DNA from: Gyrodactylus bullatarudis
Taxonomy: Eukaryota; Platyhelminthes; Monogenea; Gyrodactylidea; Gyrodactylidae
DNA length: 64,000 bases
Assembly: GCA_012064415.1 (NCBI GenBank)
Contig: SSNU01000163.1
Coordinates: 496,001-560,000, forward strand
Reading direction: 5' to 3'
The notes beneath the pieces are model-generated. The model was not told the origin of the DNA. It made no database searches and was given only the letters and a program-made list of their open reading frames with translations. A program made the position numbers and the translations under genes. Positions 1 to 11,116 of the stretch are shown piece by piece; within the stretch, counting starts at the first letter, position 1, and each line of letters begins with the position of its first letter.

Positions 1-784
1 ATTAAAACTATCCACACTACCACTGTGACAATAGATTGGATAACAGACATAGAAAAGAGGCTGAGAGGTGTCTTTGTGTAGGGAAGTTGGCATAACAAAA
101 GTCGTCTGATCAACATTATTATTATTTAAAGGCGTATTTGTCTGTGGTAGTTGATCATTACTGGCCTTGGATGGTGAATCATTTTCAACTTTGTTTATGC
201 TCATCTGAGAGGCTAGATTCTTGGCCTCCTCAATTAGCTTCTTGGGGGAATCTACGAGGGGCTTGAGGATACAATTTATTGGGCCACATTGTTCACATTC
301 ATACTTGAGGGATGCTTTGGCTAGTCTTTTTCTCTCTTCTTTGTTGTAGTCTAATGAACCGATTGACCCAGCACCAGAGGTAGGCATAAATCCAATAACA
401 GCAAGAATAGCAGTCCTAATAGACCAGGATGGTCTCCAACTCTCGGGATGATACCCCGATATACTCAAACAAATTTTTTTCCTTGTTTCAAATCGTCCAT
501 TTTCCTGAACAGAGTCATAATTTGTAAAAGTCTTACGGTTAAAATCATAATATTGGGAGGTTTCATAGGATATTCCGTAGGCAAGATAATCCTGCCATGA
601 TAAATTCCTCCTTCAAATTCACTGTCGATCGGACCACGAATAGTAAAGTGCCAATCAAAAAGATTATCCTAAATGGAATTTTTAAAGAGATTTAAGATAC
701 CTCAGAAGGTTGAGCATAGTAAAGATCCGTGGGTTCTTTTAGTTCTTGAGCTTCTTTCATTAAGCGTTTCACAGCTAGATTCAT
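1..784 (-). CDS. UBE2J2: Ubiquitin-conjugating enzyme E2 J2 (3' end outside window)
   Basis: E2 enzyme of the UBE2J2 (NCUBE2/Ubc6-like) family, which in other animals is ER-anchored by a C-terminal tail and acts in ER-associated degradation. Exons read 784-701, 668-537 and 504-1. The start MNLAVKRLMKEAQELKEPT is typical of the family, followed by DNLFDWHFTIRGP, the GGIYHGRI turn and the catalytic-cysteine block KICLSISG. The tail after the UBC fold is Ser/Asn-rich; the membrane anchor would lie beyond position 1. Both introns (669-700 and 505-536) are exactly 32 nt with GT-AG ends; dropping them is the only way to keep the conserved frame. The start codon lies 174 bp from the divergent gene at 959. 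Family assignment is firm; the 3' end is cut by the window. Confidence 0.93.
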
Positions 785-958
785 TAGAAAACCTCATACC
801 TGGACATTTGAGATTATAGGTCATATTTTGATTATATGGTTTTATTTAATAATTTATTAATAATAAATTTTATTAGCAATTTGAAATATTGTTATGATGA
901 ATCGATTAAAGGATATTTTCAAGTTTGACCATATTGTTTCAATCTGCAGAAAGTATAA
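785..958. promoter_or_regulatory. Probable bidirectional promoter, UBE2J2 / small membrane protein
   Basis: The 174 bp between two divergent start codons is AT-rich with no gene. It must contain both 5' UTRs and both core promoters unless one gene is transcribed from elsewhere. Inferred from position only. Confidence 0.45.
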
Positions 959-1202
959 ATGTCAGATACTTATGACAGCGTTAAAGTTGGCACTATAAAT
1001 TTTTTCTTAGGATCCTTTGCTGCAGGCGCGATTGATTTCATACGAAAAAGTACTGAGCTATTATAATTTGCTAGATAACCTAAAGAATGCATTGAACACT
1101 GGATTCAAATTTGGTATTTTCGCCATGGTTGGCAGTAGTTTATTCATAACGACCTCAAACATTTATAGCAAATTAGATTCATATCCAGAATTGGAAGATT
1201 AA
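959..1202 (+). CDS. Small single-pass membrane protein, 70 aa, unrecognised
   Basis: Two exons, 959-979 and 1011-1202, separated by a 31-nt GT-AG intron (980-1010) with a pyrimidine-rich end. Unspliced, the ATG frame stops soon after the intron; spliced, it opens into a continuous 70-residue frame. The product is a short polar N-terminus, an amphipathic stretch rich in Leu/Tyr, one hydrophobic segment (about residues 43-61, ending TTSNIYSKL) and an acidic C-terminus ending ELED. I do not recognise the family. It could be a small mitochondrial or ER membrane protein. Support comes from frame restoration by splicing and the divergent placement with UBE2J2. Confidence 0.6.
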
Positions 1203-1231
1203 TAAAAGGTTGTAAAATTTTAATCATCAGT

Positions 1232-2492
1232 CTATATTTTTTCAACTGGAATGAGGCTTATGAAACCTCGTATATCTTTATCAAACGCCGGATGATTATG
1301 TCTACGGACCAAACTAACGATAGCTTTCCTCTCTTCTGGCAAGATAGCCTCGTGATAGTTTTCGAGAAATATAAGCAGAGATTTGAACCAGCTTATGGGT
1401 AGTCGACCTTCAGTAGTTAGATTAGCTGATGAATCAGTATCCATCTTGGTGAAATAGCTGATCAACTTCTGGATTGCTGGTTCAGGAAGATTGTACTTTT
1501 TTTCTAGTAAACTAAGCATTACTAGTGAACGCGGTATTGAAAAGTTTTCATCTGCAAGAAGGGCAATAGCGACAGCTGCAAATCGATTTTTGAAAGAGTT
1601 CTTCTTCAAAACATGACCAAGGACAATACCTTCGATTTTTGTCATGTCACTCTAATGAAAAATTATTATTATAAAATTTACGAGTTTAATTTTGAAATAA
1701 ATATACCTGAATCCAGGGTAAGAATATACCAGAAAGAAATTCCTGTGGTCTGTACATTGCTGCGAGGAGGGCTTCGAAAAGGTGAACAGATAATTTTCGG
1801 CATTCAGCAATATTATCTTGAACTTTCGGTAGTAAAAACTTTTCATAGAAATAGACACAGGGATCATTTCCTTTGCATGCAAAAATTTTTGTAACTTTTT
1901 GGAATGCATGACAAGTCCAAGATGGTGGGTCAATAATCTCAAGAATTCCGTCCCAACCAGGAAGACTGGGTAACACTTTGAGTGTTTTTGGCAGAGGACC
2001 ACTTCTATAATGTTTAAGAACATCTTTGAGTAGGTTTAGATGCTGTTTAATTTCCTCAGGAAGTTCTTCCTCGATATCAATACCATCAAAATCCCCGGGG
2101 ACTGAACCACACATTTCTGACATTTCAATTTCAACTTCATTTTGCATATTTTTGAAATTTTTTACATAATCTGTGCATATTTCTTTAGAGGACGAATCAA
2201 AGAATTCCTTCCAGTCAGCATTTTCTGCTTCATTATCTTCATGATAGTAGATGTTATCAAGGTCTACTTTTTCGTCTTCTTCATCGAAGAGTTTTAATTG
2301 GAAGTTGGGTTTCTCTCTAAAAGAAAATCGTAAAACCCCTTAAAAACTTACAATTTATCATCTTCGTCCTTCTCATTGAGCTTTACGAGTTTTTGGATCT
2401 TTTTAATATCATTTTCTGCAAGGATCTTTGGAAATATAACAAAACAATCATACCTCAATCTCCTTGGATTTGTGCCATGAGCGCTTGGGCAT
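1232..2492 (-). CDS. BYSL: Bystin (18S rRNA maturation factor)
   Basis: Bystin/Enp1 acts in 40S ribosomal subunit assembly in nucleolus and cytoplasm. Four exons: 2492-2454, 2425-2352, 2316-1707, 1651-1232, giving about 380 aa (human bystin is about 437). The N-terminus MPKRSWHKSKEIE is followed by an acidic stretch. The core has the bystin blocks KHYRSGPLPKTLKVLPSL, the PPSWTC/FQKVTKIFA helix, the LLPKVQDNIAECRKL helix and LPISWFKSLLIFLENY near the C-terminus. Introns are 28 nt (2426-2453), 35 nt (2317-2351) and 55 nt (1652-1706). The 28-nt intron is required because reading through meets a stop at once. The start codon lies 107 bp from UCKL1, transcribed the other way. Confidence 0.93.
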
Positions 2493-2599
2493 TTGTAATA
2501 TTTGTAAATTAAAATAAAAGCATTAAAGAATTCAAATTTTTTGATTGTTTCTTTACTCTAATTAGAGCAATTTTAAAAATTGCAATTTCTTGATTGCAA
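2493..2599. promoter_or_regulatory. Probable bidirectional promoter, BYSL / UCKL1
   Basis: Only 107 bp separate the two start codons. The stretch is A/T-rich and no clear TATA box is seen. Bidirectionality is inferred from the gene arrangement. Confidence 0.45.
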
Positions 2600-5210
2600 A
2601 TGTCGATAGAAGAATCTTCTTGTGGTGATGACATGTAATTTGAAATATACTCTTTTATTTTCAATTCTTCAGATCTCTCTCACCAGACGAAGAATTCCAT
2701 AATATTGGTCCAAGAAAAGTATTAGTGCATTCATGAATTTTATTAACCTATATTTTAGTCACCAGCCGTTCCATGTTTACCTGATCCAGTTTTGAGAGTT
2801 GATGGTAGAACAATATACACTAGAGGTCGTCCTCCATGGTATCACTCTGATGGAAGAAATCAAAAACCATTTCTAATTGGAATATGTGGCGGTAGTGCTT
2901 CTGGAAAGACAAGTGTTTCGAAAGCCATAATCCAAAACCTAGATGTGCCCTGGGTTAGTGTCCTGTCGATGGATTCTTATTATAAAGTAAAATGTTAAGA
3001 ATTCTAACCCTGATTATTAGGCTCTATCAGCTGAAGAAACTAAATTGGCCAGTGAAAATAATTATAACTTTGACCATCCAAATTCCATAGATTTTGAACT
3101 TCTCGTTGATCATTTAACACGTCTAAGACAAGGAAAGAGTATTGATGTCCCTGAATATGATTTTAAAACTCATTCTCGACTGAAAGAAACAGTAAGTCTT
3201 ATTTTTTTGACCAAGTTTATATTTAGAAAACACTCTACGGTGCCGATATTATTGTATTCGAAGGAGTCTTGGCATTTCACTCTAAACAGTTAACCGACGT
3301 GAGCAAAGTTTAAGTTGAGTCTTTTAAAAATTTCAATCTATAAATTTTTTCCATAGCTTATGGACCTCAAGGTTTTTGTGGACACCGATGCAGACGAAAG
3401 ACTTGCACGTCGTCTTCGTCGCGATATAGCAGAGCGCGGTCGAGACCTGAATGATATTCTCTCTCAATATCGTCGATTCGTTAAGCCAGCATATGAACAG
3501 TTCATAGCTCCAACTATGGCTACAGCTGATATTATCATACCTAGAGGTAACTAAACTACAGTTGAAAATGTTATTTTCTTTAAAGGTGGCCAAAATTTCA
3601 TTGCAATCCAGCTAATTGTCAAGCATGTTCGTAAGAGACTTGGCGAGGTTAGTGTCCATTTCATAATCTAGTAGACATAAAAATAAAAACAAAATATCGA
3701 CCTTCAGCATTTATTACAGTTTTTTTGTCTTTGCAATCATCTCAGACCAAAACATTTACGAATATTACTTAAGAGAATTATTCTTCTTTTTGGCTTGCAT
3801 GTGCATCAAATTAAAGCATACTCCGCTTATTTTAAAGAAAGCAAAGAAAAACTCAGAATGATTGATAACCTGATTTAACAAATGAACAATATTTTTCTAC
3901 AGACCAATTAAAAGCATTTGAAATTAACTTCTTCATAGCCTTAATGTAATCTTTAATCGGTCTTTTCATAATCTATTTTCTCTTATTAGTTTGGATTGAC
4001 AATTCGTCCAGAGTTGCTCAAATTAAGCGCCGTAGATGAAATGAATCGGCACAATTATCGCTTTCTAGATCACCCATTGGTCACTACCAATCAGGGAATG
4101 CCAAATAATTTATATGTACTGCCATACAAGTCTCAATTTCATGCTCTTCATACAATTATCCGGAATAAGGACACTCCACAAGATGCTTTTGTCTTTTACA
4201 CAGATCGTCTGATGAGGCCATTGTGTGAATATGCCTATTCACTCTTGCCACATGAAGTAGGTCTCTTTTCTACTGTGCTACCAAAAAATGACCTCAATTG
4301 CTTGGTGATTAGATGAAATCGGTTCTTGGTTCTCTTCTTTTCACAAGAATCATACCGATTTTGTCCACCCTCTTGAATTAACTAATTAATTAACTAATTA
4401 ATTATACATACACACTGCAAGATAGTCTAGATGAATTTCTACAAATTCCGTTAAAAAGGCGTTAAAATATATCATAATCTCTTTATCATATAATCAATTA
4501 TCAGCAATCAACAACACACACATTATCAACTTTTTCTGGCTCTCACAACATGAAAACTATTGAATCACTTTTATATATTGTGAAATTAGAAGAATAAATC
4601 TGTGTTTATATCCATTGAAAAAAACTGTATAAAACATGTGCTTGATGCTTGTAGGATATTGATGTGGAAACGCCAAATGGTTCAATTTACAAGGGACGAT
4701 TTCTCGTGCCAAAAACTCAAGTCTGTGGTATTTCCATAATGAGAGCTGGTGAAGCACTAGAGCATGCCTTCTCGGCAGTCTGCAAGGATGCCAGAATCGG
4801 CAAGGTTCTCATTCAAACTAATCCGGATACCCTTGAGCCAGAACTGCATTACATTCGTTTACCATCAGATATTAAAGTGAGAACTTGATCATAAATAAAT
4901 GAGTACCACAATAGATTAATTGCAAATTATAACTTTTCAGGATAGCTATGTGTTCCTATTTGATTCGACTGTTGCCTCTGGTGCAGCTGCAATCATGGCG
5001 ATAAGAATCCTCTTGGATCATGATGTCGCCGAAGACCATATAATCTTGACTTCACTCTTGATGGCGTTTAAAGGTGTACATGCTGTAGCGTATACATATC
5101 CCAAGGTGAAAATTGTGACAACAGCAATTGACGAGGGCCTCACCGATCAATATCACATTACACCCGGTGTTGGAAACTTTGGAGACAGATACTTTGGAAC
5201 AGATGGGTAA
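2600..5210 (+). CDS. UCKL1: Uridine-cytidine kinase-like 1
   Basis: Two-domain pyrimidine-salvage protein: an N-terminal uridine kinase (P-loop GGSASGKT at residues 71-78) and a C-terminal uracil phosphoribosyltransferase-like domain ([12 protein letters not shown], then the PRPP-loop-like region [11 protein letters not shown], ending [12 protein letters not shown]). Ten exons: 2600-2634, 2673-2718, 2759-2986, 3021-3191, 3227-3298, 3357-3546, 3586-3647, 3990-4256, 4655-4876, 4941-5210; all phases agree and give 520 aa. Introns run from 34 nt to about 400 nt. In the known family the UPRT half is degenerate or regulatory; I cannot tell here. The start [11 protein letters not shown] is chosen as the first ATG giving a frame into the conserved [14 protein letters not shown] segment. 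Confidence 0.95.
4377..4404. repeat. AATT-type low-complexity repeat in a UCKL1 intron
   Basis: Repeats of the unit taactaattaat lie in the intron between exons 8 and 9 of UCKL1. Simple sequence with no apparent function. Confidence 0.7.
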
Positions 5211-5860
5211 GACTATCCTACTACTTAAACTCTTTTCCCAACTAATTAATCCTCTAAAAACACAAGATGAGTAATGCAAAGAGTGTCTAAACAAATAATC
5301 AAGCCTAGATTATCTCATTGATTCAAGACTGAATTCTCTGGGATATCTTCTGGGATTAGATTGGAGAGTTTTTTAATGAAATTCTATAGATTATTACATA
5401 ATTATGAAAGATAATAACTACTTACAACTTTTACTGTAGTTAATATACAGAAGAATTTGTAAGTGTTCTGAGACTAACTAACAAACTGAATTTGGCTGAA
5501 AATTTTCTCAAAATATCCTTTTGAATGTGATCCCTGTTTGTAAATAATCTTGCAAGTTGTCAACACTCATATTACCCCCTCCCTCCTCCCTCCTAAAATT
5601 TTTTATTCAATGCAATTCTTAGTTTTTATAATTATTACATTAATAAACTCTAGAATTGATCTATGAGTATTCTTTGGAGAGAAAGTTTTGAAATAATTTC
5701 ATGATTGTTGACAGTTTTATCTACTGCAGTAGCAATGGCGAGATTTATTTTCACTTCTTTCATCATCCTCCTAGAGTACTCCCCCCCTCCTTTCTACAAC
5801 CAAAAATGTAGAGCTGACATGAAGATGAGAATTTACACCTTTCAAACCTTTATACTAGAG

Positions 5861-6183
5861 TAGGCCAAATTTTTCAACTTTTCCTAGCCTTAATCTCATT
5901 TTGAAAATGATCGATAAATAAGCATTTTTTCCCATAAAAAATATGTTTTTGAGTAAAAAATCTCGATTGAAAATGACAATTTTTGAAATCGCGCCAAGAT
6001 TTTTTTCAATGAATTTTAGTACGAGAAAGGACAAAATTAGGATTTTTTAATAGTTTTTGGCAACATTTTGAATAAATTGAGTCTTTTTTCACATGCTCAA
6101 AAATAGCTCTAGGAAATCAGGTAAATTTTGATGAGTTTAGGGAAAATGGGATTTTTGTATATCAGATGAAAAATTTTGCCCTA
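5861..6183. mobile_element. MITE-like element with imperfect terminal inverted repeats
   Basis: The left end reads TAGGCCAAATTTTTC and the reverse complement of the right end reads TAGGGCAAAATTTTTC, bounding about 320 bp of non-coding AT-rich DNA. Both flanks contain TATACT close to the boundary, a possible target duplication. The interior shares a motif around AAATTCATTGAAAA followed by GGCG with segments near 30240, 51530 and 57065. Confidence 0.5.
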
Positions 6184-6586
6184 CCATATACTTATTAAAT
6201 TAACCCTTTCGAACTGTTCAATGATTTGCTACTTTAGACCATAGAGATAAAATTCATTTCCATATACATGTGAAAACATATCAAAGTAATTTAAAGGTGA
6301 TATATTTGAAGTATTTCAATGTATAAAGAGAAATTATTATCAGAGACTCTTTCAGAAGGCTGACCAATGAGTTTCAAATACTTTCACCGACAAGGCTTTG
6401 TAAATAAGAAAAATAGATGTAGATATAAGTTGTGTGAAAATGATCTCATTCTTTTTTTTTCTTGAATTTCAGAAACTATGGTAAATTCATACATTCTTAA
6501 TAATTATCACCATAATCGTTTACTGTATATTATATGATTCTACAATATTAATATAATACATATTATGCATACCTGAATCCAAACCA

Positions 6587-6659
6587 CCTTTTGAAGTTCA
6601 AAAAGGTTAGTTAATGCAATTCATTGCTTTCCATGACTTCCTTAATGAACTGCAAAAGG
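6587..6659. repeat. Short TIR fragment related to the element at 31181-32047
   Basis: It ends in CTTAATGAACTGCAAAAGG, nearly the terminal sequence of the large inverted-repeat element in membralin, and begins CCTTTTG in inverse orientation. A 73-bp internally deleted or solo copy. Confidence 0.5.
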
Positions 6660-7315
6660 TGTATACATGTGTAAAAATAATTACTAATTAATTCAATGTT
6701 ATGTCACGATTTCTTATAACAACTGTACATGTAAATTACGTATGAATAGACCTCAGGTCTACTTTTTTACAGATGACTGTGAAATCAGAGTATATATTTA
6801 AACTTAAAGATTCTAATCACTCACACCATACTTTTTAAATTTATATCAACACGTCTCATTTAACGAAGGCTTTCTTTTGCATAACCTTAAACTTTACAGA
6901 TGAAGAATAACAACGGCCATTCATAATGCAGCCTCCAGTCTCCTACAATCTCATCCCAATAATCTTTCTTGGGAACATTCTTCAATATACATTGCTTGTG
7001 AAAACGTCCAACCTGTGATTTAACAACCGAAAAACAAAAATTATTTGCATAAAAACTCCAAAAATAACAAATCACCAACTACTGTACTACTTTGCCAATT
7101 GAGTTCCTTTCAAAATATTTTAGAAACAAAATGAAACATTAAAAAATTTTGTATTCAAATCAATGTCAAAAAATACATATGAGCTAGATTTATGATGGAA
7201 AAAATGGAACCTTTTCAATTGATACTTGCATCATGTCCAATTTCTATTTACCTATTTATTTCGAAAATGCTCTACTTAAAACTCAATTTTATGCCTATTT
7301 AAGCACCTTGTAAGA

Positions 7316-7582
7316 AAGAAATCTACCTCAATTAGGATACTGTAGTCCTTGAAGTATCAAAAGCGTAAAAAACTTTTCGAAAATTATGCTTCTGTAAGAC
7401 ATTTTCATTGACAAATCACTATTTTTTAACACGTATAAATCAGGAAAAAGATAACAAGTCGTAATTTATCAATAAAATTAATCTACAACTCCATCTTTTT
7501 CCTGATTTTTAGGTGTTAAAAAAGTTTTTTACACTTTCGATACTTCAAGGACTACAGTATCCTAATTGAAGTAGATTTCTTC
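7316..7582. repeat. Nested foldback repeat
   Basis: Outer arms of about 60 nt (7317-7377 and 7523-7581) are near-perfect inverted copies containing TCAATTAGGATACTGTAGTC. Inside them a second inverted pair carries AAATCAGGAAAAAGAT and its complement. The spacer between the inner arms is about 35 nt. No coding potential; probably a non-autonomous foldback transposon. Confidence 0.65.
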
Positions 7583-8053
7583 TACTAAAAGGCAAAGCAC
7601 TGCAGGTCGGGTTATCAGTTTTTACTGAATAACTCGAAAACTATTGCAGAATTTTTTAAGAAGCACATATCTGAAATCAGCAAAAAAATTATGTCCGATT
7701 TGTGAGACTGTGTAATAAAATGCGAGCTGAAAAAACACTAACACTCTCCAATAAATAGCTCACATAGACCAAAGTATATGAAGACGATAGGAATCCTTTT
7801 TTTCTGTAAACATAGTACGATATTTTTATTTCATCCTTGTATCTATGATGTCGTCACTGAGGTTTTTGTATGAAATGGTAAAATTTTAAATTGAAACCTC
7901 ATAATCTTCTTAAAATGATCTTACGCTCTTGCAGATAATTTCTTTAAACTTTTTTAAATTATGAGTTTAAGTGGATTCTCATAGGTGTTTCGAAAAGCTA
8001 CTAATTAGTCATAACATAAATAACATGAAAAAGTGGTCTAGAAGGATTTTTAT

Positions 8054-11050
8054 TTACTTCTTAAATGTGAGATCAAAGTTTTCATCTGGTCGCATGCATC
8101 TTTGGATTCTGTCCTTGTACTTTTGAAAGGCAAGCTCTCTTCTGTTTTTATTGGCCGCCGTGTAACACTGGTTTTCTAGGTTCTCCAGTGCTAGGAAGAC
8201 ATCATACTCTCCGAGCATTTCATTTCTAAGACACAAGGAAACCTGGTTACAGCAGTCATCAACTAACTGGACCGCTTGTGGGATACATTCGAGACACATG
8301 AGCCTAACCAATTTTGGTTCACAATACTCCTCGAGTAATTGATCTGGTTCCAGACCCCTTACTAATGATATCTGTACTTTGGAAATTATGAAAAATTCAG
8401 CTAGATTAGTTGCCAGGGGGCAATTGACATGCTTTCCTCTTGCTAGTAGGCTCTGATTAAGTATCGGTCTATTCTGATATCCCTCAATGTCAGTAATGAG
8501 CTCGTTCAGGGCGTGAGGGAATTTGAATGTCTCACTAATCACGTCGTTCTTGTTGTTGCCTTTCTTGCAAAAGTAATAAAAGGAAGTTTTCAAATTCGGC
8601 TCCATCACAACAAACCTTAGTTTGTAGCCCTTGAAATCTAAGAGAGCCTCTGTTTTTCTATACAATATTGTTTCTTCGGTGGAGAACGCATAATCAAAAA
8701 TATTTCGATCAGCTATGATGTCGTCTACTGGCTTTTGATCCCAGTTCATCGACACAAACATTGGTAGTCTTGTGTTTAGGATGGAACTTTTCGTCTCAAA
8801 TCCAAGATTCGTCTTTAGTTCAGAGAAATAGATCGGTCCAGACTTACAGTCGTATAAAACGTTCTGGAGAATTGTCTTTTCTAGTGAATTCTTATGAAAT
8901 AAATAATATTCGTTCCAAATATCTACAGCATTCAGTTTATAAAATTCAATTTTTTTGTTATCCTTATTCAAGGCAAAGAGACCCTTAACTTCCAACAACT
9001 TTTTACGTTCCTCTGCGTTTGGTTTCCAAATTGGTATGCTGGCCACGTTGGGCAAATCATTTTTCAGTCTTAATTCAACTAGAATCTCATGGACATCTGT
9101 GATCGTTGTGCCGTCAATCGAGGTCAGATTAGTTGTATTCAAATCTTTCTTTTCAACTTTCCGCTTGATTATATACTGGATATCATTCTTGGAAGTGATA
9201 TTACTATGGTTGAGAAGGGGTATTTCTTTCTTGATATCAACCGCCTCTTCTGTGATGAACTTGACAATATGATTAAGATTAGGCTCGTAGATGGTCTCTT
9301 CCACATCCTCTGGGTTGGTGCCCAGCATTCTGTACTCAATTTTTTTCTCACAGTATCCACCCTTGAATTCCATTTCAAGTTTTTTTTTAAAGGCGAAAAT
9401 GGCGTTTGGATCCAGGTTTTTTTCTGTCTCATCAACTGATTTGACTTCTTTCTTACCACTAGATCCCTTATTTCCTGTAGACTTGATTTCCCTTTTACTC
9501 TTACTCTTTGGCGAGGCTTTCGGTTGAATGACTTCAGGCTCATTCACACCACTTTTGCTCCAGTTGTAGCGAACCCCAGCAGTTTCAGCCTGGACAATCT
9601 TTTGCATAGTCAGGATGCGGTGTCTCAACTGGGTCCTTGTCTGGTACTCTTTCATCTTTATTATATCGTTTTTCTCATCCAAGTTTAGTTTCATGGCAAC
9701 TCGTCTATCATGGCCAAACATTTCCATAGTCGGGTAACTTTCTGGCATATGAATGGTGTCGGCAAATTCGAGTTTTGATGCTTTCACACCTGTAAGACAT
9801 TCATACAATGTTGTTCGATCCGTGATTATACTCCGAATATTCGTCCTATTATTTAACTGATCTCTATAATTAAAGAAAGCTCGATATCTGTAATCACGAT
9901 TCGATTCTATTTCACGTTCAGTTTCAGTCTTTGACTGCCCATCAGTTATCGTGACAAATACACACTCCAAGAAATATTCTTCCTCTTCTGGTTTCGAACT
10001 CTTCTTAAGAATAACCTCTCGGAGAATAATGAAAACATCTTGAATAAGATAGGGTTTCCGGTCTAGCAGAGAGAAGGCGTTACGGTTTATCTTTGTGATG
10101 ATTGGCTGGAATTCCTTCAGTCTAATAAGCTTCTCTTCGCGTCCATCTGTTTCTTTTGTTAGTATCTTTTTGATCGATGTCATTCCCCGGGTGGTCATTG
10201 AGTGCACATCACCAATCTTTTTTGATTTCAAATATTCCTTAAAATCTATGGTTCCCTCATATTTCTTCTCCTCTTTCTTGTTTAATAACAAAGTTTCATT
10301 TAGGTACAATTCTATGCCGTCTCTTGTTATATGAACAATGTTTCGGTAGAGATAATCTTTCGGTTCAATTGTATGAGCCAATTTGTTTTCCTCGTTTATG
10401 TAGAAAACATTCGCCATTTCCTCATACTCAATTGTAATCTTTGTTTCTGTTTTGGGCTTCACTGGTGGTTTTTTCCCCTTGATCTCTTTTGTTGGTTCTA
10501 CTGGTATCTCGATAATTTCTTCTTTCACTATTATGTCGAAAATACAACCTTTTGAAAAGTACTTGTAATCCAATATCAAGTTAGGCGTTTCAATAACAGT
10601 ATTGTACAAAACTGTGAACTCATTCAGGCTTTTGGCTTCGACAAACCTTTTTAGATTACTATAACATCCGTAGGTTTCTTTCTCCTCCTCGACCGAAACC
10701 TCAAAGTCACCGTCTTCCTTCTTTTTCAGTCCCTTCTCAATCAGGTAGTGTTCCAAGTCGAGTCGTTCTTCCGGTTTCTTATCGTTTGATCTGTCCTTTG
10801 AGAAACGTTTCTTGAATTTATCGATGGGTTTCATTTTTGTCACCCTCATCGAGTTTATATCTCGACATAGACTGATGAATTTATCGGTATTTCGAATCTT
10901 TTGCATTTCATACTGGACCAGTTGGTGGCAGTGTTCTGCATCTCGACTATGCTCTGACTTGAGACAACCCAAATCTTTTGCCACAAGTCCGGCACTAACA
11001 AAGGCTTTTTTGAGATCTCTTTTCTCTTGGTTCTTCTCCTCCACTGACAT
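8054..11050 (-). CDS. Unknown large protein, paralogue A (998 aa)
   Basis: Single uninterrupted frame starting MSVEEKNQEKRDLKK. I do not recognise the family. It is soluble-looking: no signal peptide or membrane segment. Order of features: a charged helical N-terminus (SEHSRDAEHCHQL); a segment with KPPVKPKTETKITIEY; a block ending VFVTITDGQSKTETE; a helix LTMQKIVQAETAGVRYNW; a basic Lys/Ser-rich linker (KSKSKREIKS); a motif IYEPNLNHIVKFI; GPIYFSELK; a second EPNL motif (MEPNLKTSFYYF); and a C-terminus with LVRLMCLECIPQ (CxxC) ending KYKDRIQRCMRP. Paralogues follow at 12644, 16794 and 20003. Being intronless is odd beside intron-rich neighbours. Several segments are nearly identical at DNA level to paralogue B. 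Antisense frames within it are shadows. Confidence 0.85.
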   Translation of the reverse strand: MSVEEKNQEKRDLKKAFVSAGLVAKDLGCLKSEHSRDAEHCHQLVQYEMQKIRNTDKFISLCRDINSMRVTKMKPIDKFKKRFSKDRSNDKKPEERLDLEHYLIEKGLKKKEDGDFEVSVEEEKETYGCYSNLKRFVEAKSLNEFTVLYNTVIETPNLILDYKYFSKGCIFDIIVKEEIIEIPVEPTKEIKGKKPPVKPKTETKITIEYEEMANVFYINEENKLAHTIEPKDYLYRNIVHITRDGIELYLNETLLLNKKEEKKYEGTIDFKEYLKSKKIGDVHSMTTRGMTSIKKILTKETDGREEKLIRLKEFQPIITKINRNAFSLLDRKPYLIQDVFIILREVILKKSSKPEEEEYFLECVFVTITDGQSKTETEREIESNRDYRYRAFFNYRDQLNNRTNIRSIITDRTTLYECLTGVKASKLEFADTIHMPESYPTMEMFGHDRRVAMKLNLDEKNDIIKMKEYQTRTQLRHRILTMQKIVQAETAGVRYNWSKSGVNEPEVIQPKASPKSKSKREIKSTGNKGSSGKKEVKSVDETEKNLDPNAIFAFKKKLEMEFKGGYCEKKIEYRMLGTNPEDVEETIYEPNLNHIVKFITEEAVDIKKEIPLLNHSNITSKNDIQYIIKRKVEKKDLNTTNLTSIDGTTITDVHEILVELRLKNDLPNVASIPIWKPNAEERKKLLEVKGLFALNKDNKKIEFYKLNAVDIWNEYYLFHKNSLEKTILQNVLYDCKSGPIYFSELKTNLGFETKSSILNTRLPMFVSMNWDQKPVDDIIADRNIFDYAFSTEETILYRKTEALLDFKGYKLRFVVMEPNLKTSFYYFCKKGNNKNDVISETFKFPHALNELITDIEGYQNRPILNQSLLARGKHVNCPLATNLAEFFIISKVQISLVRGLEPDQLLEEYCEPKLVRLMCLECIPQAVQLVDDCCNQVSLCLRNEMLGEYDVFLALENLENQCYTAANKNRRELAFQKYKDRIQRCMRPDENFDLTFKK

Positions 11051-11100
11051 CAAAGCTATAGATCAGACAGAAAATATGTTTTCTTTCTAATTAATTTACG

Positions 11101-11116
11101 AACTACGTACGTAGTT
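11101..11116. promoter_or_regulatory. Perfect 16-bp palindrome upstream of paralogue A
   Basis: AACTACGTACGTAGTT lies about 50 bp upstream of the A start codon. A perfect two-fold symmetric site here could bind a dimeric factor. Paralogue B has AGTACGTAAATT in a similar upstream position and C has AACTAACTACGC, but these are only partial matches, so the regulatory role is a guess. Confidence 0.35.

Larger units (their letters stand above)
5211..8053. other. Gene-free AT-rich region with dispersed repeats
   Basis: No credible coding exon seen on either strand in 2.8 kb. It holds UCKL1 3' flanking sequence, a MITE-like element (5861-6183), a short TIR fragment (6587-6659) and a nested foldback (7316-7582), plus the 3' flank of paralogue A. 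The short open frames here have no conserved look. Confidence 0.6.

Noticed and set aside
8761..11090. Several plus-strand open frames opposite paralogue A (and equivalents opposite B, C and D)
   Set aside because: They lie wholly inside the conserved minus-strand coding frames, and their translations show no conservation apart from what follows from the antisense of the real genes.
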